Assembly: GCA_026225215.1 (NCBI GenBank)
Contig: JAMFSI010000026.1
Location: forward strand, 1 to 45,880
Length of the DNA stretch: 45,880 bases
Origin: Sphingomonas palustris
GTDB taxonomy: Bacteria > Pseudomonadota > Alphaproteobacteria > Sphingomonadales > Sphingomonadaceae
Direction: 5' to 3'
Shown one piece after another: positions 32,860-41,796 of this stretch (within the stretch, counting starts at the first letter, position 1; the number at the start of each line of letters is the position of its first letter). Under the pieces are notes generated by a model. It worked only from the letters and a program-made list of their open reading frames with translations. It was not told where the DNA came from and searched no databases. A program made the position numbers and the translations under genes.

Positions 32860-33837
32860 ATGCCCACGAACCTTTCCTCCATCACCGAGCCGCAGTTCGC
32901 CGAAAATGAGGCGCGTCCCGAATCCGCTGTGGCGCTCGATCGCGTGGTCGAGCGGCTGCGCGGCGTCCGCGAGGAATGGCGGAGCTTGCAGGAGCGGCAT
33001 ATCGAATATGGGGCGCATGGCTTTCCCTCACGCCATGCGATCGGGCGGATCGTCGATACGCTGAGCGCGGCGTTGTTCCCGATCCGGCTCGGGCCGGCCG
33101 AGCTGACCCCGGTCAGCGAAGACGAGTTCGTCCGCACTTCACTGCAATCGGCGCTGCCGCTGCTGGCGGCGCAACTGGGCATGGAACTGGAATACGAACA
33201 GTCGGTCACCGGTGCCGGAGAGGATATTGCTGGCGAGGTCACGCGGATCATCGCCGGGCTCGCGGAGCGCTTGCCGGAAATCAGGCGGGTGCTCGATACC
33301 GACCTCGAGGCGGCATACTCGGGCGATCCCGCCGCGCGCAGCGTCGATGAAGTGCTGCTGTGCTACCCTTGCGTGACTGCGGTCATCCATCACCGTCTCG
33401 CGCATGAACTCTATCGGCTCGGCGCGCCGCTGATTGCGCGGATCATCGCCGAGATCGCCCATTCGCGCACTGGCATCGATATCCATCCCGGCGCGTCGAT
33501 CGGCGAGAGCTTCTTTATCGATCACGGCACCGGCGTCGTCATCGGCCAGACCGCGATCATCGGCAATCGCGTGCGTATTTATCAGGCGGTGACGCTGGGC
33601 GCGCGCAGCTTTGCGACCGACCCGCAAGGCAATCTGGTCAAGGACGAGCCGCGCCATCCGATCATCGAGGACGATGTGACGATTTATTCCGGCGCGACGA
33701 TCCTCGGGCGGATCACCATCGGCGCGGGCTCGGTGATCGGCGGCAACGTCTGGCTCACTCGGCCGGTGCCCCCAGGCAGCCGCGTCCGCCAGGGCACGCC
33801 GACGATGACGATCGAGACCGGCGCGCCTTTCGACTGA
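32860..33837 (+). CDS. Serine O-acetyltransferase, EpsC-like
   Basis: The 325-residue enzyme transfers acetyl from acetyl-CoA to serine, giving O-acetylserine, the acceptor for sulfide in cysteine synthesis. A helical N-terminal domain is followed by the left-handed beta-helix with hexapeptide repeats: GIDIHPGASIGESFFIDHGTG, then VVIGQTAIIGNRVRIYQAV, and ATILGRITIGAGSVIGGNVWL. The catalytic His residues are in IHPG and DHGTG. The larger N-terminal domain fits the EpsC-like type rather than the short CysE. The ATG at 32860 replaces a longer reading that overlaps the dioxygenase gene. It closes the sulfur operon. Confidence 0.88.
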   Translation: MPTNLSSITEPQFAENEARPESAVALDRVVERLRGVREEWRSLQERHIEYGAHGFPSRHAIGRIVDTLSAALFPIRLGPAELTPVSEDEFVRTSLQSALPLLAAQLGMELEYEQSVTGAGEDIAGEVTRIIAGLAERLPEIRRVLDTDLEAAYSGDPAARSVDEVLLCYPCVTAVIHHRLAHELYRLGAPLIARIIAEIAHSRTGIDIHPGASIGESFFIDHGTGVVIGQTAIIGNRVRIYQAVTLGARSFATDPQGNLVKDEPRHPIIEDDVTIYSGATILGRITIGAGSVIGGNVWLTRPVPPGSRVRQGTPTMTIETGAPFD

Positions 33838-33932
33838 GCGCTCTGCAGGAGCCTCGCCGCGTCGCAAGCCACGGATGCGCTTCATTGCCCTCGATGCGTT
33901 GGCGAATTGTAGGGTGATCGGGCGTAATTTTC

Positions 33933-33956
33933 CAATGTGATATATATAGCACATTG
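33933..33956. promoter_or_regulatory. AT-rich dyad upstream of the TonB receptor
   Basis: CAATGTG-N10-CACATTG is a perfect 7-bp inverted repeat around atatatatag. It is 404 bases before the receptor ATG, so it may regulate the receptor or terminate the sulfur operon. The spacing does not fit the CRP consensus. Confidence 0.35.
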
Positions 33957-34236
33957 CGCGTTCTTTTTGGCACGATGTGCCGATCCAGTCCATTTTGTCC
34001 GAATTAGTCAAGGCGTCGGCGCGTTTTGCCAATAGGGCGAACGGAATTCCCCCGATCGAGAAGGGGTTTAGTTCAGGCTTATAGAAAGTGAGGGGATGTC
34101 GAGCGCGGTGCGCCGAAGCATGGTTTTCCAGGATGGTATCGAATCAGTGGCGTATTCGCCGACTGTACGAAACGCCGGACCGCGCCGCTTGCTGACTACA
34201 ACCCAATTTTTCTATGGATGATGCCTTAAAGGTGTC

Positions 34237-34249
34237 GTGCAACTTGCAC
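34237..34249. promoter_or_regulatory. Short palindrome GTGCAA-c-TTGCAC
   Basis: A perfect 6-bp dyad with a one-base centre lies 110 bases before the receptor ATG, near a likely promoter. TTTGCAA repeats half of it 14 bases further on. It may be an operator, though the binding protein is unknown. Confidence 0.4.
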
Positions 34250-34359
34250 TGTATTTGCAAAGCAAGATGGCGGTCTACCGTAACTTTTTCCCCGCATTTG
34301 ATGTGGTCAGTTTTTCTAAAATTTTAAAAACCAGTTTTTGCCAGGGATGGAGGACATCG

Positions 34360-36813
34360 ATGTCTCATTTACGTAAGCTCGCTTTTGCGAGCGTCAGCCT
34401 GATCGTGCTGTCGAGCCCAGCGCTCGCGCAAAATGCCGCACCGGCACCCGTTCCGGCGGTCGATGCCTCGGGCAACGAAATCATCGTTTCGGCTCGTCGC
34501 CGCGACGAACGCCTGCAGGACGTGCCGAAGACCGTCGATGCGGTGAACGCGGATGCACTGCGCAAGAACAATATCCAGCGCTTCGATGAAATTTCGTCGA
34601 TCGTTCCCGGCATCAACCTGCAGCAATCGGGCAACGGCCTCGTCCAGAACGCGACGATGCGCGGTGTTTCCTTCGACGTCGACTCCGGCCTGCCCGCCCC
34701 GACCGTGCAGTTCTATTTGAATGACGCGAATATCCAGTCGAACTGGGTGTTCCAGTCGATGTACGATCTTGGCCAGATCGAAGTGCTGCGCGGTCCGCAA
34801 GGTACGCTGCGCGGTCGTTCGTCGCCTTCGGGCTCGATCACCGTCTCGACCAAGCTGCCCGACCTCTACAAGATCGGTGGCTATGGCCAGGTGACCGGGG
34901 AAACCGGCATTGATGATCTCAAGGAAGACTACGCCCTGAACCTGCCCATCGTCGAGGGCAGGCTGGCGGTTCGGATTGCCGGTACCGTGGATGATTATAA
35001 CGGCCAGGATATCAAGAACGTCAACCGGTCGCTTTACCCGACCGGATCGTACAATCGCACCTGGAGCGAGCGCGCCAGCGTCCGCGCCGAACCGATTGAC
35101 GCTCTGGAAATCAATCTGATGTATCAGCGTCTGGCTGAGCATCAGCTGGACAATGTTCAGACCGAATCGACCTGCCTGATCGACCCGTCGGTGGCCTGCA
35201 ACGCTCAGACCGGACCGTCACAGTTGATCCGGCCGGGCGATCGGGAATCGTCCATCAACGGCCAGCGTGCTGTCTATCAGAACGAGGATATCTGGAACGG
35301 CCGCGCGGATTTGCATGTGCTGGGTCAGAAGATCAGCTATGTCGGGCAGTTCGCTCTTCAGCACCTGATCGACCAGGAACCCCAGGACGGCGCCGATTTC
35401 TTCAATTCGCCAGCCGCTGCCGCGAATTCGACTTTTGCTCCCACGGGCGTACCTGTCGGGAATTACGCTGGTACGGCGAACCCCTACCAGAAGGTCGCCT
35501 ACGTTCGCTCGCAATATCAGTCGCATGAAATCCGCATCGCCAATGAAGCGCGCATCGCGGGTATCTTCGATTATGTGGCGGGTTTTAATACCGTCGATGC
35601 GGAAACCGATGTCACTGTGCAGGCCGGCGGCGACATGCCTGCTTCGCAATTGATGAACAATTTGCTGAGCGTTGGTCGCAACGGTAATACCGAAGTGTCC
35701 TGGTTCGGCAATCTAACCGCTCACCCGACCGAAAAACTCGAGCTGTCGGGCGGTGCGCGCTACATTATCGACAAGCAGATCGCGAACGGGGTGCTGAATC
35801 AGCGCGCCGCTCACACCATTTGGACGGCATCGGTGTCTTATCACTTCACCCCATCGGTCATGGGCTACGTCAATGCCGGGTCGTCCTTCCGTCAGGGTGG
35901 TCAGAACCAGGGCCTGCTGGATCAGCCGGAAAGCTTCCTGGCAGCCCCGCTGACCAATCTGCCCCAATTTACCAATATCAAGCCGGAAACGTCGAAAAGC
36001 TATGAAATCGGGGCCAAGACTCAGTTCTTCAATAAGAGACTGACTCTGAATATCGATTACTACCATCAGGATTTCCATAACTTCCAGTATATCTCGACGG
36101 ACTATATCTACGCCGTAAGCCCATTCCTGGCGCCGGCGGCGCCGTCTCCGCTGGCTTTCCTTTCTGTGCTCAACGGTAGCAAGGTTCTGATCCCGCCGGT
36201 CGCGCTGGGTACCGCCAACGTTCCGGCGAAAGTCGATGGCGTGGAAGGCGATATCAATTATCGCTATGCTCGCGACGGTAATATCGGCGGTTCGTTCAGC
36301 TATGCTGACGGTCGGGTTACCGGAGGTGCCCTTGTTCCGTGCGCCGGCAATATCGCGGATCTGTCCGTGACTCATCAGGTCAATACCTGCCCTGGCGGTC
36401 CAACTTCCAATACGCCGCGATTCAGCGCTTCGTTGCATGCGGACTATGCTCAGCCGATCAACGATCGGGCCACCGGGTTCCTGCGCAGCCAACTGACATA
36501 CAATGGTGCGACGCCGAATAATCCTGCGGACTCGCCGTATGACAAGCAGCATGCCTATGCGTTGCTCAACCTCTATGCCGGTGTCCGTTCGCCCGACGGC
36601 GCCTGGGAGTTGACATTCTTCGTTAAGAACGTGGCCAACAATCAGACCAGGCTGCAGACCTATGGCGGCAACTTCGTCGCCGATACCGCGCCGCGGCCCA
36701 TTTACAGCACCTATGGTCCGGCGACGAACCAGCTGTCGAACTACGTCTACATCACCACGCCGCCGCCGCGGGAGTTCGGCGCGACCCTGCGTTACGCCTT
36801 CGGTTCGCGCTAA
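34360..36813 (+). CDS. TonB-dependent receptor
   Basis: The 817-residue outer-membrane receptor has a signal peptide, MSHLRKLAFASVSLIVLSSP followed by ALAQ. A TonB-box-like EIIVSARRR segment near residue 45 and a plug domain follow, with IQRFDEISSIVPGINLQQSG and VLRGPQGTLRGRSSPSGSI. The rest is a 22-strand barrel ending in FGATLRYAFGSR. GGAGG lies six bases before the ATG at 34360, so the earlier in-frame reading from 34237 is rejected. Such receptors take up siderophores, or in sphingomonads often plant polymers and aromatic or terpenoid compounds. The ligand is not inferable. Two terminators follow. Confidence 0.93.
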   Translation: MSHLRKLAFASVSLIVLSSPALAQNAAPAPVPAVDASGNEIIVSARRRDERLQDVPKTVDAVNADALRKNNIQRFDEISSIVPGINLQQSGNGLVQNATMRGVSFDVDSGLPAPTVQFYLNDANIQSNWVFQSMYDLGQIEVLRGPQGTLRGRSSPSGSITVSTKLPDLYKIGGYGQVTGETGIDDLKEDYALNLPIVEGRLAVRIAGTVDDYNGQDIKNVNRSLYPTGSYNRTWSERASVRAEPIDALEINLMYQRLAEHQLDNVQTESTCLIDPSVACNAQTGPSQLIRPGDRESSINGQRAVYQNEDIWNGRADLHVLGQKISYVGQFALQHLIDQEPQDGADFFNSPAAAANSTFAPTGVPVGNYAGTANPYQKVAYVRSQYQSHEIRIANEARIAGIFDYVAGFNTVDAETDVTVQAGGDMPASQLMNNLLSVGRNGNTEVSWFGNLTAHPTEKLELSGGARYIIDKQIANGVLNQRAAHTIWTASVSYHFTPSVMGYVNAGSSFRQGGQNQGLLDQPESFLAAPLTNLPQFTNIKPETSKSYEIGAKTQFFNKRLTLNIDYYHQDFHNFQYISTDYIYAVSPFLAPAAPSPLAFLSVLNGSKVLIPPVALGTANVPAKVDGVEGDINYRYARDGNIGGSFSYADGRVTGGALVPCAGNIADLSVTHQVNTCPGGPTSNTPRFSASLHADYAQPINDRATGFLRSQLTYNGATPNNPADSPYDKQHAYALLNLYAGVRSPDGAWELTFFVKNVANNQTRLQTYGGNFVADTAPRPIYSTYGPATNQLSNYVYITTPPPREFGATLRYAFGSR

Positions 36814-36821
36814 GCTGATAC

Positions 36822-36854
36822 CGAGGCTCGATGGGTATGACTCATCGAGCCTCG
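36822..36854 (+). terminator. Hairpin after the TonB receptor, first of two
   Basis: CGAGGCTCGATG pairs perfectly with CATCGAGCCTCG around a nine-base loop, nine bases after the receptor stop. There is no T-run after it. It is followed by a stronger terminator at 36888. Confidence 0.6.
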
Positions 36855-36887
36855 AGTGGAACGACAAAACGACTGCCAGAACAATTC

Positions 36888-36923
36888 GCCCGGTCAACTC
36901 GATCGAGTTGGCCGGGCTTTTTT
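36888..36923 (+). terminator. Strong factor-independent terminator
   Basis: GCCCGGTCAACTCG folds on the mirror half CGAGTTGGCCGGGC (one or two mismatched pairs) and is followed by TTTTTT. This is a textbook terminator, closing the receptor transcript. Confidence 0.85.
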
Positions 36924-37000
36924 GCCAAAATAGTGGATATAGAAAAGATAGTTTTTTCTGCGGATTAATGGGTTTATTGGTAAGCGCCCAACATCTGGAT

Positions 37001-37443
37001 TTAATCCTGTGCCATTGCCTCGAGCCGCGCGGCGGCGAGCTTGCGCAGGTCGGCGGTCTTGACCTTGGCCGAACCGGTGGTTTCCAGCCCCGCTTCGGTC
37101 ACGAACAACACCCGGCGCGGCAATTTGTAGCTCGCCAGTCGAGCCTTGGCGAAATTGCGTACCGCGTCCTCCGCCAGGACGACACCCTCTTGCGGGACGA
37201 TGCAGGACACCACCAGTTCGCCGAGCAATTCATCCGGCACACCGACGGTTTTGGCGATCTTCACGCCGGGAATGGTCTGGAGGATATCATCGGCAGCCCG
37301 TGGCTGTTGGCAACCGTGGCGCGAGTGGTGCCGGCGGGATAGCTGGTGCTGAGCGTGAAAGTCTCGGTATTGCCGTAGCAATGGGTCGGCTGAATCCAGT
37401 TCGTGTCTAGATCGAGGATGACCTCGCTGTCCTGCTCTGTCAT
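37001..37443 (-). pseudogene. Acyl-CoA synthetase (AMP-binding) remnant
   Basis: The C-terminal segment ADDILQTIPGVKIAKTVGVP followed by DELLGELVVSCIVPQEG and LASYKLPRRVLF is the AMP-binding enzyme C-terminal domain of acyl-CoA ligases. An adjacent fragment in another reading frame, THCYGNTETFTLSTSYPAG, belongs to the upstream adenylation domain of the same family. About 80-100 residues normally lie between them. Here the frame shifts near 37290 with that part missing, and the N-terminal domain is absent. The ATG at 37443 with GGAGAGAGC before it may be an original start. This gene is broken and not functional as a ligase. Confidence 0.75.
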
Positions 37444-37578
37444 CGCTCTCTCCATCGTTCCGATATTGCCCTCCGTTTGGGACATGGCAGGCTGGTCCGG
37501 CCTGACCGATTCTGACAAAGTGACGTGGAGCAAACGATGATCGATCCCGCGTGTGGGTTGCCCGGTTTGAGAGCCGCG

Positions 37579-38844
37579 CTAGGCGACCACGCCCAGCGGC
37601 GTGCGCGGGGCCTTCGCCGGCTGGCTTTCGGCGCGGGCGATGTAATCCCGAGTCAGGGGCACGGCGTCCTTGCGATGCGCAAGCTGGATCTGGAACACCA
37701 TCAGCGGCCGGTGGCGAAAGCTCATTTCCGCGCCGGCGAGGTAGAATTCCCACATCCGGCAGAATTCCTCGCCATACATCGCCCGCGCCGTGGCGCGGCG
37801 ATCCTGAAAGCGCGCCGACCAGTGCCGCAGCGTTTCGGCATAATGCAGGCGCAGGATTTCGATGTCGGTGACGACCAGCCCGCTGCGCTCGATCGCGGGC
37901 AGGACTTCCGCCAGCGAAGGGATATAGCCGCCGGGGAAAATGTAGCGTTGGGTCCAGGGATCGGGGCCGCCCTTGTCATCCGATCGCCCGATCGCATGGA
38001 TAAGCGCTATCCCATCGCCCCTGAGAAGCTGCGCGACTTTGGCGAAATAGGTCTCGAACTGGGCGAAGCCGACGTGTTCCAACATGCCTACCGAGACAAT
38101 CCGGTCGAAGCTGCCGGTGACATCGCGATAATCCTGCAGCGCAAAGGAAATGGCGTCGGCGAGTCCGGCCTGCTCGGCGTTCTGGCGTGCGACGCCGAGT
38201 TGTTCGCGCGACAGCGTCACCCCGGTCACCTGAGCGTCCTGGCGGGCCAGCACCATCGCCAGGCTGCCCCAGCCCGAGCCGATGTCGAGCACACTCTTGC
38301 CCGGCTCCAGGCATAATTTGGCGGCGATATGCCGCGCTTTGGCCGCTTGCGCCTCTTCCAGCGTTTCGTTGCCGGTGGGGAAATAGGCGCAGGAATAATG
38401 CATGTTGCGGTCGAGAAACAGGCGATAGAAATCGCTGCTCAAATCATAATGATGCGCAACATTGCGGGCGGCACGTCGGCGATTGTTGCCGCCCAGCGCC
38501 CAGCCCAGCCACTTCTTTATCTGGGTAAGCTGCCATACCCACCGGCTTTCCTTGATCGGCTCGCTCTGGCTGGTCGCCACCGCGACCAGGCTGCGCACGT
38601 CGCCCTCCTCGATGGTGAGATCGCCGCGCATATAGGCTTCGCCCACGGCCACTGCCGGGCTCATCGCAATCCTGAGCGGCAGCCAGCGTTTGTGGAACCG
38701 GATCGTCGCAGCAGGTTCGCCACCATCGCCGAAGCTGGTAACGCCGCCTTGCCAGTCGATGATCGTCAACCGGCCTTTTCGAAGGATCTTGCTCAGGACC
38801 GGACCAAGCAGGGGAAGAAACGCAGATTGCTTGTTAGAATTCAT
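37579..38844 (-). CDS. Cyclopropane-fatty-acyl-phospholipid synthase family protein
   Basis: The 421-residue enzyme transfers a methylene from SAM to an unsaturated phospholipid acyl chain in the membrane. The domain order is N-terminal lipid-handling region, then HHYDLSSDFYRLFLDRNMHY (131-150), the SAM motif VLDIGSGWGSLAM (185-197), the GMLEHVG segment, and YIFPGGYIPSL in the C-terminal active site. GAGG lies before the ATG at 38844, so the longer reading from 38967 is not used. It is divergent from proB. Cyclopropane lipids protect membranes under stress and stationary phase. Confidence 0.88.
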   Translation of the reverse strand: MNSNKQSAFLPLLGPVLSKILRKGRLTIIDWQGGVTSFGDGGEPAATIRFHKRWLPLRIAMSPAVAVGEAYMRGDLTIEEGDVRSLVAVATSQSEPIKESRWVWQLTQIKKWLGWALGGNNRRRAARNVAHHYDLSSDFYRLFLDRNMHYSCAYFPTGNETLEEAQAAKARHIAAKLCLEPGKSVLDIGSGWGSLAMVLARQDAQVTGVTLSREQLGVARQNAEQAGLADAISFALQDYRDVTGSFDRIVSVGMLEHVGFAQFETYFAKVAQLLRGDGIALIHAIGRSDDKGGPDPWTQRYIFPGGYIPSLAEVLPAIERSGLVVTDIEILRLHYAETLRHWSARFQDRRATARAMYGEEFCRMWEFYLAGAEMSFRHRPLMVFQIQLAHRKDAVPLTRDYIARAESQPAKAPRTPLGVVA

Positions 38845-38995
38845 TTCCCGCCTCGATAAATTGCAACCCAAACACTTCTGGTATTTGGCAAAATACGGTT
38901 GAGCAGCGGATCGGTTCCACTCCGCTCGTCGCATCGCCATCCCGATGCAAAGCCCCTGTATTCCCATCGCTGTGGCTTTGTCCTAAGCGGCTGCG

Positions 38996-40153
38996 ATGTC
39001 GACAACGCCTGCCATTTCCCGTCTCGCCGATCTTGCCGATGCCGCCGCTTGTCCCCGGCTGGTCATCAAGGTCGGCTCATCGCTGCTGGTCGATGCCGGC
39101 GGCGCCCGCCGCGCGTGGCTGACGGCGCTGGTCGGCGAGATCGCGGCGGCACGGGCGCGCGGGCAGGACATCATCGTCGTCAGTTCGGGCGCGATTGCGC
39201 TGGGCGCGCGCAGTCTCGGGCTCGACAAGGGCGGGCGCGGTAGCTTGGCCGATGCGCAAGCGGCAGCGGCAGTCGGCCAGATCGCGCTGTCGGGGCTATG
39301 GGCGGAGTTGCTGGCCGCGCACGGTCTGACGGCGGCGCAAATATTGCTGACACTGGAGGATCTGGAAGACCGGAGCCGCTATCTCCACGCTACCGCCACG
39401 CTGACCCGGCTGCTCGATGCCGGCGCGATCCCGGTGATCAACGAGAACGACAGCGTCGCCACCGAGGAAATCCGCTTCGGCGATAATGACCGGTTGGCGG
39501 CGCGGGTCGCGCAGGCAGCACGGGCCAGCGCGGTGCTGCTACTCTCCGACGTCGACGGGCTGTACGATCGCCATCCCGCCGAAGCCGATGCGCGCTTGCT
39601 GCCCGTGGTAAACGGCATCACTTCCGAGATCCGGGCGATGGCGAGCCCGGTTTCCAGCTCGGGCATGGGCTCGGGCGGCATGCAATCGAAGCTCCAGGCG
39701 GCAGAAATCGCCGAGCGAGCGGGGATCGCGCTCGCCATAGGCAATGGTACTCACGCGCAGCCGGTCAGCCGGATCACCGGGCAGGGCGTGGGCACGCTAT
39801 TTCTGCCCAGAGCGCCGCGCGGCAGCCGCAAGTCCGGTGCGCGCAAGGCCTGGCTCGGCGGACGGCTGCGATTGAAGGGCGCGCTGATCGTCGATGCCGG
39901 CGCCGCACGGGCGCTCGGCAACGGCAGCAGTCTGCTGGCGGCAGGGATCACCGCGATCACCGGAGAGTTTCATCGCGGCGACGCGATCGCTATCCATGAT
40001 GCCACCGGCCAGCCGCTGGCGCATGGCCTGTCCGAATATGATGCGACGGAATGCGCGGTGTTGATCGGTCGGCAGAGCGCCGAGCATGCCGATCTGCTCG
40101 GCTACGCCCCGCGACGCGCCGTGGTGCACCGCGATCAACTGGTCCTGCTTTGA
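38996..40153 (+). CDS. proB: Glutamate 5-kinase
   Basis: The 385-residue enzyme phosphorylates glutamate in the first step of proline synthesis. The amino-acid kinase domain shows LVIKVGSSLLVD near residue 22, VVSSGAIALG, INENDSVATEEIRFGDNDRLAA and LLSDVDGLYDRHP. The C-terminal PUA domain contains KGALIVDAGAARALGNGSSL and GDAIAIHDATGQPLAHG. The length is standard for a PUA-bearing ProB. The gene has only a weak ribosome-binding site. It ends one base before the epimerase gene, and in sphingomonads proB is often followed by this partner, which supports the assignment. Confidence 0.95.
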   Translation: MSTTPAISRLADLADAAACPRLVIKVGSSLLVDAGGARRAWLTALVGEIAAARARGQDIIVVSSGAIALGARSLGLDKGGRGSLADAQAAAAVGQIALSGLWAELLAAHGLTAAQILLTLEDLEDRSRYLHATATLTRLLDAGAIPVINENDSVATEEIRFGDNDRLAARVAQAARASAVLLLSDVDGLYDRHPAEADARLLPVVNGITSEIRAMASPVSSSGMGSGGMQSKLQAAEIAERAGIALAIGNGTHAQPVSRITGQGVGTLFLPRAPRGSRKSGARKAWLGGRLRLKGALIVDAGAARALGNGSSLLAAGITAITGEFHRGDAIAIHDATGQPLAHGLSEYDATECAVLIGRQSAEHADLLGYAPRRAVVHRDQLVLL

Positions 40154-40154
40154 A

Positions 40155-41063
40155 ATGGTGATCGCGGTAACCGGCGCGACCGGTTTTCTGGGGCAAGCGC
40201 TGCTCGAACAGGCGCAGAGCGAAAGCGTGGAAGTGCGCGCGCTGGCCCGCAAACCGCAAGGCGATCGGCCGGGCGTCACCTGGTTTGCCGGCGATCTCGC
40301 CAATCGCAAGGCGCTGAACCGGCTGTGCCGGGAAGCCGAAGCGGTGATTCATGTCGCCGGCCTGGTCAACACCCCCGATCCGGCCGACTTCGCCGAGGCC
40401 AATGTCACCGGCACGCTCAATGTCATCGAGGCCGCGCAGTCGGTCGGCGTGCCGCGCCTGATCTTCGTATCCTCGCTGTCGGCGCGCGAGCCCGAATTGT
40501 CGGCCTATGGCGCCTCCAAGGCGCGGGCGGAGCGGCTGGTCATGGCCAGCGGGCTCGATTGGACGATCGTGCGCCCACCGACCATCTACGGTCCGCGCGA
40601 TGTCGATATGTTCGAATTGTTTCGTGCGGCGAAATGGGGCGTGGTCCCGGTGCCGAAGGTCGGCCAGTCCTCGATCATCCACGCCGACGATCTTGCGGCC
40701 CTGCTGCTGACGCTCATTCCCGGCGGCGAAGACGTCACCTCGCGCTGTTTCGAGCCCGACGATGGCAAAGGCGGCGGCTGGAGCCATGACGAACTCGCCA
40801 GGGCGATCGGGTGGGCGGTGGGCCGGCGGCCATTCGTCCTGCACCTCTCGCGCCGAACGATGCAATGGGCGGCGAGGGCCGACATGCGGTTGCGCGGCGC
40901 CAAGGCGCGGCTGACGCTCGACCGGGTCGGATACATGACCCATCCCGATTGGGTCGTTAGCGCCCCTGGCCGTGTGCCCCAGGATTTGTGGCACAGCCAT
41001 ATCCCGACGCGCGCCGGGCTGAAAGCCACGGCCCAGTGGTACCGCGACAATGGCTGGCTGTGA
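40155..41063 (+). CDS. NAD(P)-dependent epimerase/dehydratase (NDUFA9-like)
   Basis: The 302-residue protein has the N-terminal Rossmann motif VTGATGFLGQ (5-14). The extended-SDR pattern follows with LIFVSSLSAREPE, then the Tyr-Lys pair (YGASKARAERLV) near residue 120 and the proline-rich VRPPTIYGPRD. The C-terminal part is typical of atypical SDR5/NDUFA9-like proteins. It begins one base after the proB stop, so translation is coupled. The role is uncertain: related proteins bind NADPH in complex I or act on sugars or quinones. Confidence 0.85.
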   Translation: MVIAVTGATGFLGQALLEQAQSESVEVRALARKPQGDRPGVTWFAGDLANRKALNRLCREAEAVIHVAGLVNTPDPADFAEANVTGTLNVIEAAQSVGVPRLIFVSSLSAREPELSAYGASKARAERLVMASGLDWTIVRPPTIYGPRDVDMFELFRAAKWGVVPVPKVGQSSIIHADDLAALLLTLIPGGEDVTSRCFEPDDGKGGGWSHDELARAIGWAVGRRPFVLHLSRRTMQWAARADMRLRGAKARLTLDRVGYMTHPDWVVSAPGRVPQDLWHSHIPTRAGLKATAQWYRDNGWL

Positions 41064-41097
41064 GGGCTGGCTTTGAGGCGTTGGAGCGCGCCATCCG

Positions 41098-41670
41098 TCA
41101 GGATATTGTCCCTTCGTCGATGATCGCCTGCAAAATAGCCGCAATTTTTTGCCGCGTTCTCCCTGCAATGTCCCCGACCGGCAACTGGCGGGCGTAGATC
41201 AGGAATCCGGTGGCCAGCATGGTGATCTCGATGGCGCGATCGCGCGCATCCGGTGGTCCCAGGCGCGCTGCCAGTTGCACGACGATCTGATCGCGAAGCA
41301 CTCTTTCGGTAATGTTCCGAGATACCGGATCTCCGATCGACAGGATCACCATGGCCGGAAGCCGGATGTCGCCATCGTCCAGAACATAGTCGATCAGTGC
41401 ACGGCCCAGTTCGGGGGTGGGCGCATCGAGCACGCGATTGGCCTTCATCGCTTCGATCAGCGCCAGTTCGAAGAGGTCGGCTTTCGAACCGAAATGCTGC
41501 GGGATCAGCGAAACCGCGACGTCGGCCAGTTCGGCAATTTCGCGCAGCTGACCCTGCGCATAGCCTTTGGCGGAAAATAATTGCTGCGCCGCATCGAGAA
41601 TCCGCGCCTTTGTCTCCACGGCGTTACGCGGGCGTGATCGGGCGTTTCTGGGTTGCATAGCTGCGGACAT
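41098..41670 (-). CDS. TetR/AcrR family transcriptional regulator
   Basis: The 190-residue protein has an N-terminal TetR helix-turn-helix, KARILDAAQQLFSAKGYAQG followed by QLREIAELADVAVSLIPQHFGSK, and a C-terminal helical ligand-binding domain with CerR-like features. The ATG at 41670 is used rather than the TTG at 41709, which would extend into the spacer. It diverges from the multidomain hydrolase gene, and the 126-base spacer has a strong 26-bp palindrome, so this protein is most likely the local repressor of that gene and of itself. The ligand is unknown. Confidence 0.87.
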   Translation of the reverse strand: MSAAMQPRNARSRPRNAVETKARILDAAQQLFSAKGYAQGQLREIAELADVAVSLIPQHFGSKADLFELALIEAMKANRVLDAPTPELGRALIDYVLDDGDIRLPAMVILSIGDPVSRNITERVLRDQIVVQLAARLGPPDARDRAIEITMLATGFLIYARQLPVGDIAGRTRQKIAAILQAIIDEGTIS

Positions 41671-41720
41671 GGTCGAGCAGGCATAAGCCTGTCCGCCATT
41701 GACAGGCAAGCCGACGTTGA

Positions 41721-41746
41721 ATTATCTGAACAACGGTTCAGTTAAT
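41721..41746. promoter_or_regulatory. 26-bp TetR-type operator
   Basis: ATTATCTGAAC pairs with GTTCAGTTAAT (10 of 11) around AACG, with CTGAAC and GTTCAG as the perfect core. It lies 51 bases before the TetR start and 50 bases before the hydrolase start, in the middle of the divergent spacer, as expected for a TetR operator. Confidence 0.7.
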
Positions 41747-41796
41747 CGGCGACTCTCTCGCCGATGCAGCAAAAAGCGATCTTGGGAGAATTGGTA

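Larger units (their letters stand above)
33838..34359. other. 522-base non-coding region before the TonB receptor
   Basis: No convincing gene was found. The stretch holds an AT-rich dyad (33933-33956), a short palindrome (34237-34249) and AT-rich runs between 34310 and 34340, where the promoter and leader of the receptor gene are likely. Its base composition is less GC-rich than its neighbours. Confidence 0.6.

Noticed and set aside
33933..33956. CRP/FNR-type site (TGTG...CACA)
   Set aside because: The half-sites are ten bases apart, whereas the CRP consensus has eight between TGTG and CACA.
35713..36897. 394-residue open frame on the minus strand
   Set aside because: It is antisense to the barrel of the TonB receptor and has no homology pattern.
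39990..41168. 392-residue open frame on the minus strand
   Set aside because: It is antisense to proB and the epimerase gene.
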